A stretch of DNA of 18,365 nucleotides from JAYYZW01 sp036339995 (GTDB taxonomy: Bacteria; Pseudomonadota; Gammaproteobacteria; Ga0077536). Location: contig JAYYZW010000013.1 in assembly GCA_036339995.1 (NCBI GenBank), forward strand, positions 1-18,365, in the 5' to 3' direction. The notes under the pieces are model-generated. The model searched no databases. It was given only the letters and a program-made list of their open reading frames with translations, and was not told the DNA's origin. This document shows, one piece after another, positions 8,199 through 15,320 of this stretch. Positions within the stretch are counted from its first letter, which is position 1, and every line of letters starts with the position of its first letter. The position numbers were made by a program, and so were the translations under genes.

Positions 8199-8238
8199 AA
8201 GACGCGCGCCATGCTCGCTAACGCCGCGGTTTCTGGCT

Positions 8239-8244
8239 TATAAT
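8239..8244 (+). promoter_or_regulatory. Putative -10 box for tRNA-Val
   Basis: A perfect TATAAT is followed by CCGCGCCC, a GC-rich discriminator typical of stable-RNA promoters; no good -35 box is seen. The context resembles that of the -10 before the efflux operon (4013-4018). It lies about 190 bases before tRNA-Val, and most of that gap is the repeat at 8285-8429. Confidence 0.4.
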
Positions 8245-8284
8245 CCGCGCCCAGCCATAAAAGGCGGGTCATGAATATTTAAAT

Positions 8285-8429
8285 AATGTCCATCCAAAAA
8301 CATCAATATTTCTCTCGCAAAGGCGCACAGACGTCAAGAAAACATTTTGGAATAAATTTAATAACAATCACAGTTCACTTTGCGATCTTTGCGTCTTGGC
8401 GAAAGTTGTTCTTTCTGGACCGACACTAA
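8285..8429 (-). mobile_element. MITE-like intergenic repeat, copy 1
   Basis: A non-coding, AT-rich stretch with inverted ends, AATGTCCATCC (8285-8295) and GGACCGACACTAA (8417-8429), the ends matching at about 8 of 11 positions. Inside are second inverted arms, a CTCTCGCAAAGGCGC-type arm near 8312 and TCTTTGCGTCTTGGCGAAAG ending near 8405. Read on the minus strand it matches the repeat at 11068-11186 over the first 75 or so bases, including TCGCCAAGACGCAAAGAT and GTGATTGTTATTAA. It has no transposase gene. No target duplication is certain. Confidence 0.7.
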
Positions 8430-8436
8430 AAGAAAC

Positions 8437-8513
8437 AGGCGCGTAGCTCAGCTGGTTAGAGCACCACCTTGACATGGTGGGGGTCGTTGGTTCGAGTCCA
8501 ATCGCGCCTACCA
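8437..8513 (+). tRNA. tRNA-Val (anticodon GAC)
   Basis: The 77 bases fold as a tRNA: acceptor AGGCGCG (8437-8443) with CGCGCCT (8503-8509), D arm GCTCAGCTGGTTAGAGC, anticodon stem CCACC/GGTGG with loop TTGACAT reading GAC, a T arm containing TTCGAGT, discriminator A and an encoded CCA (8511-8513). The body is nearly the same as E. coli tRNA-Val(GAC). It decodes GUC and GUU. The thrS leader follows 108 bases later, and no terminator separates them, so it may share transcripts with the translation cluster. Confidence 0.97.
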
Positions 8514-8584
8514 AATCGCTATGGAGACGGATCGAGATCGACGATTAGGTAACGCCTGATTCGCCCGCAAGCGGGCTCCTAAGG

Positions 8585-8615
8585 GTGCCGATGACCTCCC
8601 GTATCGGTCACGGAG
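8585..8615 (+). promoter_or_regulatory. Structured thrS leader overlapping the ribosome-binding site
   Basis: Three mutually exclusive hairpins can be drawn: GTGCCGAT (8585-8592) with ATCGGTCAC (8603-8611); TGACC (8592-8596) with GGTCA (8606-8610) around a 9-base loop holding CCGT; and CTCCCGT (8596-8602, one base bulged) with ACGGAG (8610-8615), which buries the GGAG ribosome-binding site at 8612-8615. The ATG follows at 8622. E. coli thrS is controlled by ThrRS binding a leader hairpin that imitates the tRNA-Thr anticodon arm; a similar role here is inference. Confidence 0.4.
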
Positions 8616-8621
8616 ATCGAG

Positions 8622-10544
8622 ATGCTCACCATCACGCTTCCCGACGGTAATCAAAAACAGTTCGATGCTTCGGCAACGGTGTACGAGGTTGCCGCGTCGA
8701 TCGGTCCGGGTCTCGCCAAAGCCGCAATCGCCGGGAAGTTGGACGGCCGCCTTGTCGACACGGCTTATCGCATCGAGCGCGACGCCAAACTGGCCATCGT
8801 AACCGCGCGCGACGTCGACGGGCTCGACATCATCCGGCACAGCACGGCGCATTTGCTGGCGCAGGCCGTCAAACAACTGTTTCCCGCGGCCCAGGTCACC
8901 ATCGGTCCCGTCATCGAGGATGGTTTCTATTACGATTTTGCCTTCGAGCGGTCGTTCACGCCCGAAGATCTGGAGGCAATCGAGAAGCGCATGGCGGAAC
9001 TGGCCAAGGCCAACCATGCGGTCGAGCGACGGGTCATGGACAGAGACGAGGCGGTGGCTTTCTTTCGGGGCATGGGCGAAGAATACAAAGCGGAGATCAT
9101 CGCGGCGATCCCGGCCGGGGACGAGATCTCACTCTACGTTCAGGGCGATTTCGTCGATCTGTGTCGCGGACCGCACGTGCCGAGTACCGGCACACTCAAG
9201 GCCTTCAAGCTGACCAAAATCGCGGGCGCATATTGGCGCGGCGATTCGAACAACGAAATGCTGCAGCGTATTTACGGCACGGCCTGGGGCGAGAAGAAGG
9301 AGCTCAAAACCTATCTGCATCGCCTGGAGGAAGCGGAAAAACGCGATCACCGGAAACTCGGGAAGCAACTGGATCTCTTTCATTTCCAGGACGAAGCGCC
9401 GGGCATGGTGTTCTGGCACGAGAAGGGCTGGGCACTCTACCGGATCGTCGAGCGCTACATTCGCGAAGTTTGCTATGGCGATTACCGGGAAGTGCACACC
9501 CCGCAGGTGCTCGATCGCAGCCTGTGGGAGAAATCGGGCCATTGGGATAAGTTCCACGACATGATTTTCGCGACGAGTTCGGAAAATCGTGAATACGCCA
9601 TCAAACCGATGAACTGCCCCGGACACGTGCAGATCTTCAACCATGCGCTGCGCAGCTACCGCGACCTGCCGTTCCGCATCGCGGAATTCGGCATTGTGCA
9701 CCGCAACGAGCCCTCCGGGACGCTCCACGGTCTGCTGCGCGCGCGGCGCTTTACGCAGGACGATGCCCACATATTCTGCACCGAGAACGGGCTGCAGACC
9801 GAGGTCAGCCAGCTCATCGACATGACTTTTCGGGTCTACCGCGATTTCGGCTTCAACGAGATTGAGGTCGCCTTGTCGCTTCGCCCGGAGCAGCGGGTCG
9901 GTGCCGACTCGCTTTGGGACAAAGCGGAGTCAGCGCTGAATTTCGCTTTAAAAAACAAGGGCTTGGAGTACAAAGTGCAGCCGGGTGAAGGAGCGTTTTA
10001 TGGCCCGAAAATCGACTTTAGCTTGCGTGATTGCATCGGTCGGGTGTGGCAATGTGGTACCGTGCAGGTTGATTTTTCGATGCCCGAACGGCTCGGGGCA
10101 AAGTTTGTCGCCGATGACGGTGAACGGCGCGTACCCGTGATGATCCACCGCGCGTTGCTCGGATCGCTCGAACGCTTCATCGGAATTCTGATCGAGGAGC
10201 ACGCGGGCCGTTTTCCGCCCTGGTTGGCCCCGGTTCAGGCTGTATCGATGAGCATCACCGAAAAGCACGCCGATTACGCGTCTCAAGTAGCGGAAACCCT
10301 GAGAAATCAAGGGTTCCGGACCGATTCAGACTTGAGAAACGAGAAGATCGGGCTTAAAATCCGCGAGCATACGTTGCAACGTATCCCTTATATGCTCGTC
10401 GTCGGCGAGCGGGAAATGGAACACGGAACCGTGGCCGTGCGTGCGCAGGGCGGAGACGATTTGGGCGAAATGTCACTCGAAGATTTCGCGCAAAAGCTTC
10501 GCCACGAAGTAGCACAGTGCGGCCAGAGTTCGTTGGAGGGTTAA
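8622..10544 (+). CDS. thrS: Threonyl-tRNA synthetase
   Basis: ThrRS charges tRNA-Thr in the cytosol. The 640 residues cover all expected domains: TGS domain (1-62), editing domain with H73-x3-H77 and C181/H185, catalytic core, and an anticodon-binding domain (about 535-640). Core zinc ligands are C332 in M-N-C-P-G-H, H383 in Q-D-D-A-H-I-F-C and a histidine near 509 in V-M-I-H-R-A-L-L-G-S. Motif 2 is seen at R361-x-E-P-S-G and motif 3 at G-S-L-E-R-F. E. coli ThrRS has 642 residues. The ATG has GGAG six bases upstream. It heads the cluster thrS-infC-rpmI-rplT-pheST-ihfA, and the infC ribosome-binding site lies within its last codons. Confidence 0.98.
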   Translation: MLTITLPDGNQKQFDASATVYEVAASIGPGLAKAAIAGKLDGRLVDTAYRIERDAKLAIVTARDVDGLDIIRHSTAHLLAQAVKQLFPAAQVTIGPVIEDGFYYDFAFERSFTPEDLEAIEKRMAELAKANHAVERRVMDRDEAVAFFRGMGEEYKAEIIAAIPAGDEISLYVQGDFVDLCRGPHVPSTGTLKAFKLTKIAGAYWRGDSNNEMLQRIYGTAWGEKKELKTYLHRLEEAEKRDHRKLGKQLDLFHFQDEAPGMVFWHEKGWALYRIVERYIREVCYGDYREVHTPQVLDRSLWEKSGHWDKFHDMIFATSSENREYAIKPMNCPGHVQIFNHALRSYRDLPFRIAEFGIVHRNEPSGTLHGLLRARRFTQDDAHIFCTENGLQTEVSQLIDMTFRVYRDFGFNEIEVALSLRPEQRVGADSLWDKAESALNFALKNKGLEYKVQPGEGAFYGPKIDFSLRDCIGRVWQCGTVQVDFSMPERLGAKFVADDGERRVPVMIHRALLGSLERFIGILIEEHAGRFPPWLAPVQAVSMSITEKHADYASQVAETLRNQGFRTDSDLRNEKIGLKIREHTLQRIPYMLVVGEREMEHGTVAVRAQGGDDLGEMSLEDFAQKLRHEVAQCGQSSLEG

Positions 10545-10548
10545 GAAT

Positions 10549-11067
10549 ATAGCCGTCGAAAAAAAGAATCGCGTAAATGGTGCCATAGACGTACCCGAAG
10601 TCAGATTGATTGCCGCCGACGGGAGCAACCGCGGCGTCATGTCGATCGAAGACGCACGTCAAGAGGCAGAATCATCTGCACTGGATCTCGTGGAGATCGT
10701 ACCGACCGGTGAACCGCCCGTATGCCGGGTCATGGATTTCGGCAAGTTTCTTTTCGACCAGAATAAAAAACGTCACGCCGCGAAGAAAAAGCAGAAACAA
10801 ATCCAGGTCAAAGAGATCAAGTTCCGGCCCGGTACGGATATAGGTGACTATCAAATCAAGCTCCGTAACCTCAGACGATTTCTGGAGAACGGCGACAAGG
10901 TTAAAGTGACCTTACGGTTCCGCGGGCGTGAGATGGCCCATCAAGAACTCGGCGCGCAAATGCTTGATCGCGTCGAATCTGACCTCGAGGAGTTGGGCAA
11001 CGTGGAGCAATATCCGAAACTCGAAGGGCGACAAATGGTAATGGTGATCGCGCCCAAGCGACACTAA
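10549..11067 (+). CDS. infC: Translation initiation factor IF-3 (AUA start)
   Basis: IF-3 binds the 30S subunit, keeps subunits apart and checks start codons. The protein opens I-A-V-E-K-K-N-R-V-N-G and continues into P-E-V-R-L-I, the usual N-terminal domain, followed by the lysine-rich linker (K-K-K-Q-K-Q-I-Q-V-K-E-I-K-F-R-P-G-T) and the C-terminal domain with F-R-G-R-E-M-A-H. With ATA at 10549 it has 172 residues (E. coli 180). The reading is supported by GGAGG at 10535-10539, nine bases upstream, and by lack of any ATG, GTG or TTG in frame until TTG 10606, which would remove about 19 conserved residues. Non-canonical infC starts let IF-3 repress its own translation in E. coli (AUU). Only four bases separate it from the thrS stop. 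Its stop codon abuts a MITE-like repeat. Confidence 0.93.
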   Translation: MAVEKKNRVNGAIDVPEVRLIAADGSNRGVMSIEDARQEAESSALDLVEIVPTGEPPVCRVMDFGKFLFDQNKKRHAAKKKQKQIQVKEIKFRPGTDIGDYQIKLRNLRRFLENGDKVKVTLRFRGREMAHQELGAQMLDRVESDLEELGNVEQYPKLEGRQMVMVIAPKRH

Positions 11068-11186
11068 TTAGTGTCCATCCGGAAAGAATAACTCTCGCCA
11101 AGACGCAAAGATAGCAAAGTGATAGGTGATTGTTATTAATTTGATACGAATCGCTTTCTTTACGTCTTGGCGAGAGAATTGCGACC
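11068..11186 (+). mobile_element. MITE-like intergenic repeat, copy 2, between infC and rpmI
   Basis: It begins with TTAGTGTCCATCC (11068-11080) directly after the infC stop. Two 19-base arms, 11092-11110 and 11158-11176, are inverted copies with one mismatch, enclosing a 47-base AT-rich loop. The first 75 or so bases match the minus-strand reading of 8285-8429. The right terminal repeat is degraded, so the end is approximate. It fills most of the 157-base gap between infC and rpmI. Confidence 0.7.
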
Positions 11187-11224
11187 GGCGCGTACGTGAG
11201 TATTTTTGAGATAGGTTTTACAGC

Positions 11225-11422
11225 ATGCCGAAAATGAGGACGAATCGCGGTGCCGCAAAGCGCTTTGCGAAAACCAGTACCGGGAAGATAAAGCGGCGGC
11301 AATCGTTCAAGAGTCACATCCTGACGAAAAAGAGCCCGAAGCGAAAACGCAAATTGCGTCAAGGCGCGCTCATCGCGCAGGCCGACAAGGAACAAGTACG
11401 TCGAATGATCCCCGGATTGTGA
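11225..11422 (+). CDS. rpmI: 50S ribosomal protein L35
   Basis: The 65-residue, very basic protein starts M-P-K-M-R-T-N-R-G-A-A-K-R-F and has the L35 hallmark K-S-H-I-L-T-K-K and a C-terminal R-M-I-P-G-L. E. coli L35 also has 65 residues. It binds 23S rRNA in the large subunit. The ribosome-binding site is weak (AGATAGG about 9 bases upstream). It is separated from infC by the repeat at 11068-11186 but is 36 bases from rplT, so L35 and L20 are surely co-transcribed. In E. coli, L20 represses rpmI translation through structures in this leader; whether that survives here is unclear. Confidence 0.97.
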   Translation: MPKMRTNRGAAKRFAKTSTGKIKRRQSFKSHILTKKSPKRKRKLRQGALIAQADKEQVRRMIPGL

Positions 11423-11458
11423 GGGTCATTCGAACACGTGATTGAGGATTAATTAGCG

Positions 11459-11818
11459 ATGGCTCGAGTAAAGCGCGGAGTGCAGGCACACGCCCGGCAC
11501 AAAAAGGTAATTCGGCAGGCCAAGGGCTACCGCGGACGGCGCAAGAATGTGTTCCGCGTCGCCAAGCAAGCGGTTATCAAGGCCGGCCAATACGCTTATC
11601 GCGATCGCCGCCAGCGCAAGCGGCAGTTTCGCGCCCTGTGGATCCTCCGTATCAACGCAGCGGCGCGCGAGCACGGATTGAGTTATTCCGTATTCATGCA
11701 CGGACTCGCGCGCGCCGAAATCGCCGTCGACCGCAAGATACTGGCCGACCTGGCCGTGAACGATCAAGCCGCATTTGCGGCGTTGGCGGAGCGTTCGAAG
11801 ACGGCGCTTGCCGGCTGA
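11459..11818 (+). CDS. rplT: 50S ribosomal protein L20
   Basis: The 119-residue protein begins M-A-R-V-K-R-G-V and has the family stretches A-K-G-Y-R-G-R-R-K-N-V-F-R-V-A (25-39) and R-D-R-R-Q-R-K-R-Q-F-R-A-L-W-I-x-R-I-N-A-A (48-68). E. coli L20 has 118 residues. It is an early assembly protein on 23S rRNA, with a long basic N-terminal tail, and in E. coli also a repressor of its own operon. AGGA is found about 10 bases before ATG. It lies 36 bases after rpmI and 101 bases before pheS. Confidence 0.98.
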   Translation: MARVKRGVQAHARHKKVIRQAKGYRGRRKNVFRVAKQAVIKAGQYAYRDRRQRKRQFRALWILRINAAAREHGLSYSVFMHGLARAEIAVDRKILADLAVNDQAAFAALAERSKTALAG

Positions 11819-11839
11819 AGCCGACCGCGGCAGCCTGAC

Positions 11840-11862
11840 CAGAGCCTTTGAGGGTGGTTCTG
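11840..11862 (+). other. Hairpin between rplT and pheS
   Basis: CAGAGCC (11840-11846) pairs with GGTTCTG (11856-11862) including one G-U pair, loop of nine bases. No T tract follows, so it is not a clear terminator. I found no Phe-rich leader peptide (pheM-like) in this 101-base gap. Confidence 0.3.
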
Positions 11863-11919
11863 TAGCCGGGGAGGCGGGGACCTTCTCTTACCTGTCGTAA
11901 TCGTTCGATTACCGTCCAC

Positions 11920-12918
11920 ATGACTGACGTCGAAAATATTGTCGCGGAAGCCGAGAGCGCTATTGCCGCTGCGGACACGCTCGGGGCGCTGGACGACGTC
12001 CGAATCCAATACCTCGGAAAGAAGGGTCAACTGACCGCCTTGCTGAAGGATCTGGGTCAGCTGTCGGCCGCGGAGCGCCCGGCGGCCGGCCAGGCGATCA
12101 ACGACGCCAAGCAGAGCGTCAACGCGACCATCGAGATCCGACGTGAGGCGCTCGAAAATGCCGATCTCGAAGCAAGCCTTGAGCGCGATCAAATCGACGT
12201 CACCTTGCCCGGGCGCGGCATCCTGCCCGGCGGCGTCCATCCGGTCAGCAGCGTGATGGAACACATCGAGTCGATTTTCCGGCACGCCGGATTCGACGTC
12301 GTGCTGGGTCCCGAAATCGAGGACGACTACCATAACTTCGAGGCCCTTAATATCCCCGCCCACCATCCCGCGCGCGCCATGCACGACACCTTCTACTTCC
12401 CCGACGGAACCCTGCTGCGAACCCACACCTCACCCGTCCAGATCCGCGTCATGCAACGGCAGCCGCCGCCCCTGCGCATCATCGCGCCCGGCCGGGTTTA
12501 TCGCCGCGACTACGATCAGACCCACACACCGATGTTTCACCAGGTCGAAGGTCTGCTCGTCGACGAAGACGTAACCATGGCCGATCTCAAGGGCGTGCTC
12601 GATGCTTTCCTGAAGTGTTTCTTCGAACGGGACGATCTGCAGATACGCTACCGGCCATCGTACTTTCCGTTCACCGAACCGTCGATGGAGGTCGATATCA
12701 AACTCGAATCGGAACACGGTATCGGTGACTGGTTGGAGATCATGGGATGCGGGATGGTGCATCCGAACGTGTTCGCAAGCGTTGGTATCGACAGCGAGCG
12801 CTACCGTGGATTCGCATTTGGTCTCGGTGTGGAGCGCATGGCCATGCTGCGCCACGGGATCTCCGACCTCCGGATCTTTTTCGATAACGACATCCATTTC
12901 CTGAGACAGTTCGCTTGA
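11920..12918 (+). CDS. pheS: Phenylalanyl-tRNA synthetase alpha subunit
   Basis: PheS carries the catalytic site of the alpha2-beta2 synthetase. The 332 residues show an N-terminal coiled-coil arm (about 1-85, Y-L-G-K-K-G at 30-35) that contacts tRNA, then the class II core: G-P-E-I-E-D-D-Y-H-N-F near 128-138, H-H-P-A-R, motif 2 region P-G-R-V-Y-R-R-D-Y-D-Q-T-H-T-P-M-F-H-Q, and motif 3 G-F-A-F-G-L-G-V-E-R near the end. E. coli PheS has 327. The ATG at 11920 aligns with the E. coli start although no good ribosome-binding site precedes it, which may mean low or coupled initiation. pheT follows after 28 bases. Confidence 0.98.
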   Translation: MTDVENIVAEAESAIAAADTLGALDDVRIQYLGKKGQLTALLKDLGQLSAAERPAAGQAINDAKQSVNATIEIRREALENADLEASLERDQIDVTLPGRGILPGGVHPVSSVMEHIESIFRHAGFDVVLGPEIEDDYHNFEALNIPAHHPARAMHDTFYFPDGTLLRTHTSPVQIRVMQRQPPPLRIIAPGRVYRRDYDQTHTPMFHQVEGLLVDEDVTMADLKGVLDAFLKCFFERDDLQIRYRPSYFPFTEPSMEVDIKLESEHGIGDWLEIMGCGMVHPNVFASVGIDSERYRGFAFGLGVERMAMLRHGISDLRIFFDNDIHFLRQFA

Positions 12919-12946
12919 GTCCCGCGGCACGATACCGGAGACACCG

Positions 12947-15316
12947 ATGAAGGTAAGCGAACAATGGCTGCGCGAGTGGGTCGATCCACCGCACGACGTC
13001 GACGACATCGCCGAGCGCCTAACGCTCGGTGGTCTCGAAGTCGGTAACATCATGCCGGCGGCGCCCTCCTTGGCCGGCGTCGTCGTCAGTGAAGTCATCG
13101 AAGTTCAAGCACACCCGCGTGCCGATCGCTTGAGTCTTTGCCGCGTTTTCGACGGCAGGCAGGAACACCAGGTCGTGTGCGGTGCGCCCAATGTGGTGCC
13201 GTCGATGAAGACCGCTTATGCCGCGCCCGGCGTCAGCCTGCCCGGCGGTCACACCATTGAACCCACCCGTATTCGAGGCGTCGAATCGTCCGGCATGCTG
13301 TGCTCGGTGGCGGAGCTGGGTCTGGGCGAGGACGCATCGGGGATTATCGAACTACCGGCTTCGGCGTCGCCCGGCGCGGGGCTCACGAAGGCGCTCGGCC
13401 TTGACGACGCCGTCATCGACATCGATCTAACCCCGAACCGGGGTGATTGCTTTTGCGTCATCGGTATTGCGCGCGATCTCGCCGCCCTGACCGGCTCGCC
13501 GATGAAGATGCCCGAGGTGGCGAGCGTAGTTGCAAAAAGCGACGCCCGATTCGCAGTCGAGCTGGCGGACGGCGACGCCTGTCCGCGCTATGCCGGGCGG
13601 GTGATCGAGGGTCTCGACCCACACGGCCGAACGCCCCTGTGGATGCAGGAACGGTTGCGACGGTCGGGTGTGCGCTGCGTGCACCCGCTGGTAGACGTGA
13701 CCAACTACGTGATGCTCGAATTCGGCCAGCCGATGCACGTCTTCGATTGCGACAAGCTCAAGGGACGAATTGTCGTACGCGGCGCACACGCGAGCGAGCA
13801 CCTCATGTTGCTCGACGGACAGGAACTCGAACTCGACGAAGGCACGCTCGTGATCACCGACGAATCCGGTCCGGTCGCCCTGGCGGGCGTTATGGGCGGG
13901 GACACGACGGCCGTATCGGCCGTCACGACCAAGGTCTTTCTCGAAAGCGCATTCTTCGAACCCATTCGCCTCGCCGGTGTCGCGCGGCGGTACCGGCTCC
14001 ATACCGATGCGTCGACGCGGTTCGAACGGGGCGTCGATCCGACCATGCAGGCGCGGGCCGTCGAACGGGCAACAGCGCTGATCCTGGAGATCTACGGCGG
14101 GTCCGCCGGGCCGTGCGAAGTGTCGGACCTTGGGACCGCGTCGGTACCCGCGGCGATCGAGTTTCGTCCAGCCGCCGTCGAGCGCTTGCTCGGAGTCTCG
14201 GTAGACGATGGACGCATTGAGGAGATTTTCGAGTCCCTAGAGATGAAGGTCGTGCGTAGCGGCGGGGCATGGCGGGTATCCCCACCCGCGTTTCGATTCG
14301 ATATCACGATGGAGGCGGACCTCATTGAAGAGGTCGCGCGCGTGCATGGATATGACGCCATCCCCTACCGGATCCCGACGGGCGCAGCGGCGCCTGCGGT
14401 CCCGGTGCGGGAGTCGTCGCTCGAAGGCAGTCTGCGACGATGCCTGGCTGCACGCGGCTATTTCGAGGCCGTCACCTACAGCTTCATCGATCCGGGTCAC
14501 GGTCGGCTGTTCGAGCCGGATGCCGAGCCCGTCCTGCTGGAAAATCCAATCTCCAGCGATATGTCTGCCATGCGGCGGTCCCTGTGGCCGGGGCTCGCCT
14601 TCGCGGCCCGCTACAACCTCAATCGACAGCGCGAAGACATCAGCCTATTCGAAATCGGGATGGTTTTTCGCCGTGACGGCGGCCAATTGTCGCAAGCTCA
14701 TCGAGTTTCGGGCGTGCGCTGTGGTCGTGCGGTGCTGCAACAATGGGGTGAATCACCGCGGGACACAGATTTTTATGATTTGAAACAGGATGTTGAATCC
14801 CTGACGAAAACCCTGGGCCAGGCCGGGACCAGGATCGAACCCGGCACGCACCCCGCCCTGCACCCGGGGCAGTGTGCTCGCATCATGCTGGGAACTGAGA
14901 ACATCGGCTGGCTGGGCGCCTTGCACCCTGTGATTGCTCAGTCTATCGACGTTGATAAGCCTTTTTTTCTGTTTGAGATCGACTATAAATTCGGGGCTGC
15001 CCCTCCGATTTTGCAGTTTCGGCCGATATCGAAATTTCCAGCGGTTCGGCGGGATATCAACGTGGTCGTCGACGAATCGGTGGCGGCCGTCGCCTGTCTC
15101 GAAGCGGTACGGGAAGCGGCCGGCGAGAAATTACAAGACCTGCAGTTATTTGACGTATATCGGGGGCAAGGTATTGATTGCGACAAAAAAAGTCTCACCA
15201 TAAGCTTGCTTTTCCAGGCCCTTTCGAGCACTCTTACGGATGACGAAATCGATAGCGCGATGCAGCGCGTGCTCGAAAACCTTTCGAATCGCGTTGGGGG
15301 GAGATTGAGGGAATAG
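12947..15316 (+). CDS. pheT: Phenylalanyl-tRNA synthetase beta subunit
   Basis: PheT supplies tRNA binding and editing of mischarged Tyr-tRNA-Phe. The 789 residues (E. coli 795) run from the typical start M-K-V-S-E-Q-W-L-R-E-W-V through a tRNA-binding OB fold (about 39-148, with H-P-R-A-D-R-L), the B3/B4 editing region (about 210-370, with H-P-L-V-D-V-T-N-Y-V), B5 domain (about 400-470), a non-catalytic synthetase-like core (about 480-690), and a C-terminal ferredoxin-like anticodon-binding domain (from about 695, with F-P-A-V-R-R-D). GGAG lies seven bases before ATG. The stop TAG is four bases before ihfA ATG, so the two are likely translationally coupled. Confidence 0.98.
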   Translation: MKVSEQWLREWVDPPHDVDDIAERLTLGGLEVGNIMPAAPSLAGVVVSEVIEVQAHPRADRLSLCRVFDGRQEHQVVCGAPNVVPSMKTAYAAPGVSLPGGHTIEPTRIRGVESSGMLCSVAELGLGEDASGIIELPASASPGAGLTKALGLDDAVIDIDLTPNRGDCFCVIGIARDLAALTGSPMKMPEVASVVAKSDARFAVELADGDACPRYAGRVIEGLDPHGRTPLWMQERLRRSGVRCVHPLVDVTNYVMLEFGQPMHVFDCDKLKGRIVVRGAHASEHLMLLDGQELELDEGTLVITDESGPVALAGVMGGDTTAVSAVTTKVFLESAFFEPIRLAGVARRYRLHTDASTRFERGVDPTMQARAVERATALILEIYGGSAGPCEVSDLGTASVPAAIEFRPAAVERLLGVSVDDGRIEEIFESLEMKVVRSGGAWRVSPPAFRFDITMEADLIEEVARVHGYDAIPYRIPTGAAAPAVPVRESSLEGSLRRCLAARGYFEAVTYSFIDPGHGRLFEPDAEPVLLENPISSDMSAMRRSLWPGLAFAARYNLNRQREDISLFEIGMVFRRDGGQLSQAHRVSGVRCGRAVLQQWGESPRDTDFYDLKQDVESLTKTLGQAGTRIEPGTHPALHPGQCARIMLGTENIGWLGALHPVIAQSIDVDKPFFLFEIDYKFGAAPPILQFRPISKFPAVRRDINVVVDESVAAVACLEAVREAAGEKLQDLQLFDVYRGQGIDCDKKSLTISLLFQALSSTLTDDEIDSAMQRVLENLSNRVGGRLRE

Positions 15317-15320
15317 TTTG

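Noticed and set aside
8514..8621. T-box element before thrS
   Set aside because: No T-box consensus or stem I features are seen, and T-boxes are not expected in gammaproteobacteria.
10606..11067. infC starting at TTG 10606
   Set aside because: This start would remove the conserved IF-3 N-terminal residues and has no ribosome-binding site, unlike ATA 10549.
11819..11919. pheM-type attenuator with Phe-rich leader peptide before pheS
   Set aside because: No short frame rich in TTC/TTT codons with a start site and no hairpin followed by a T tract are present.
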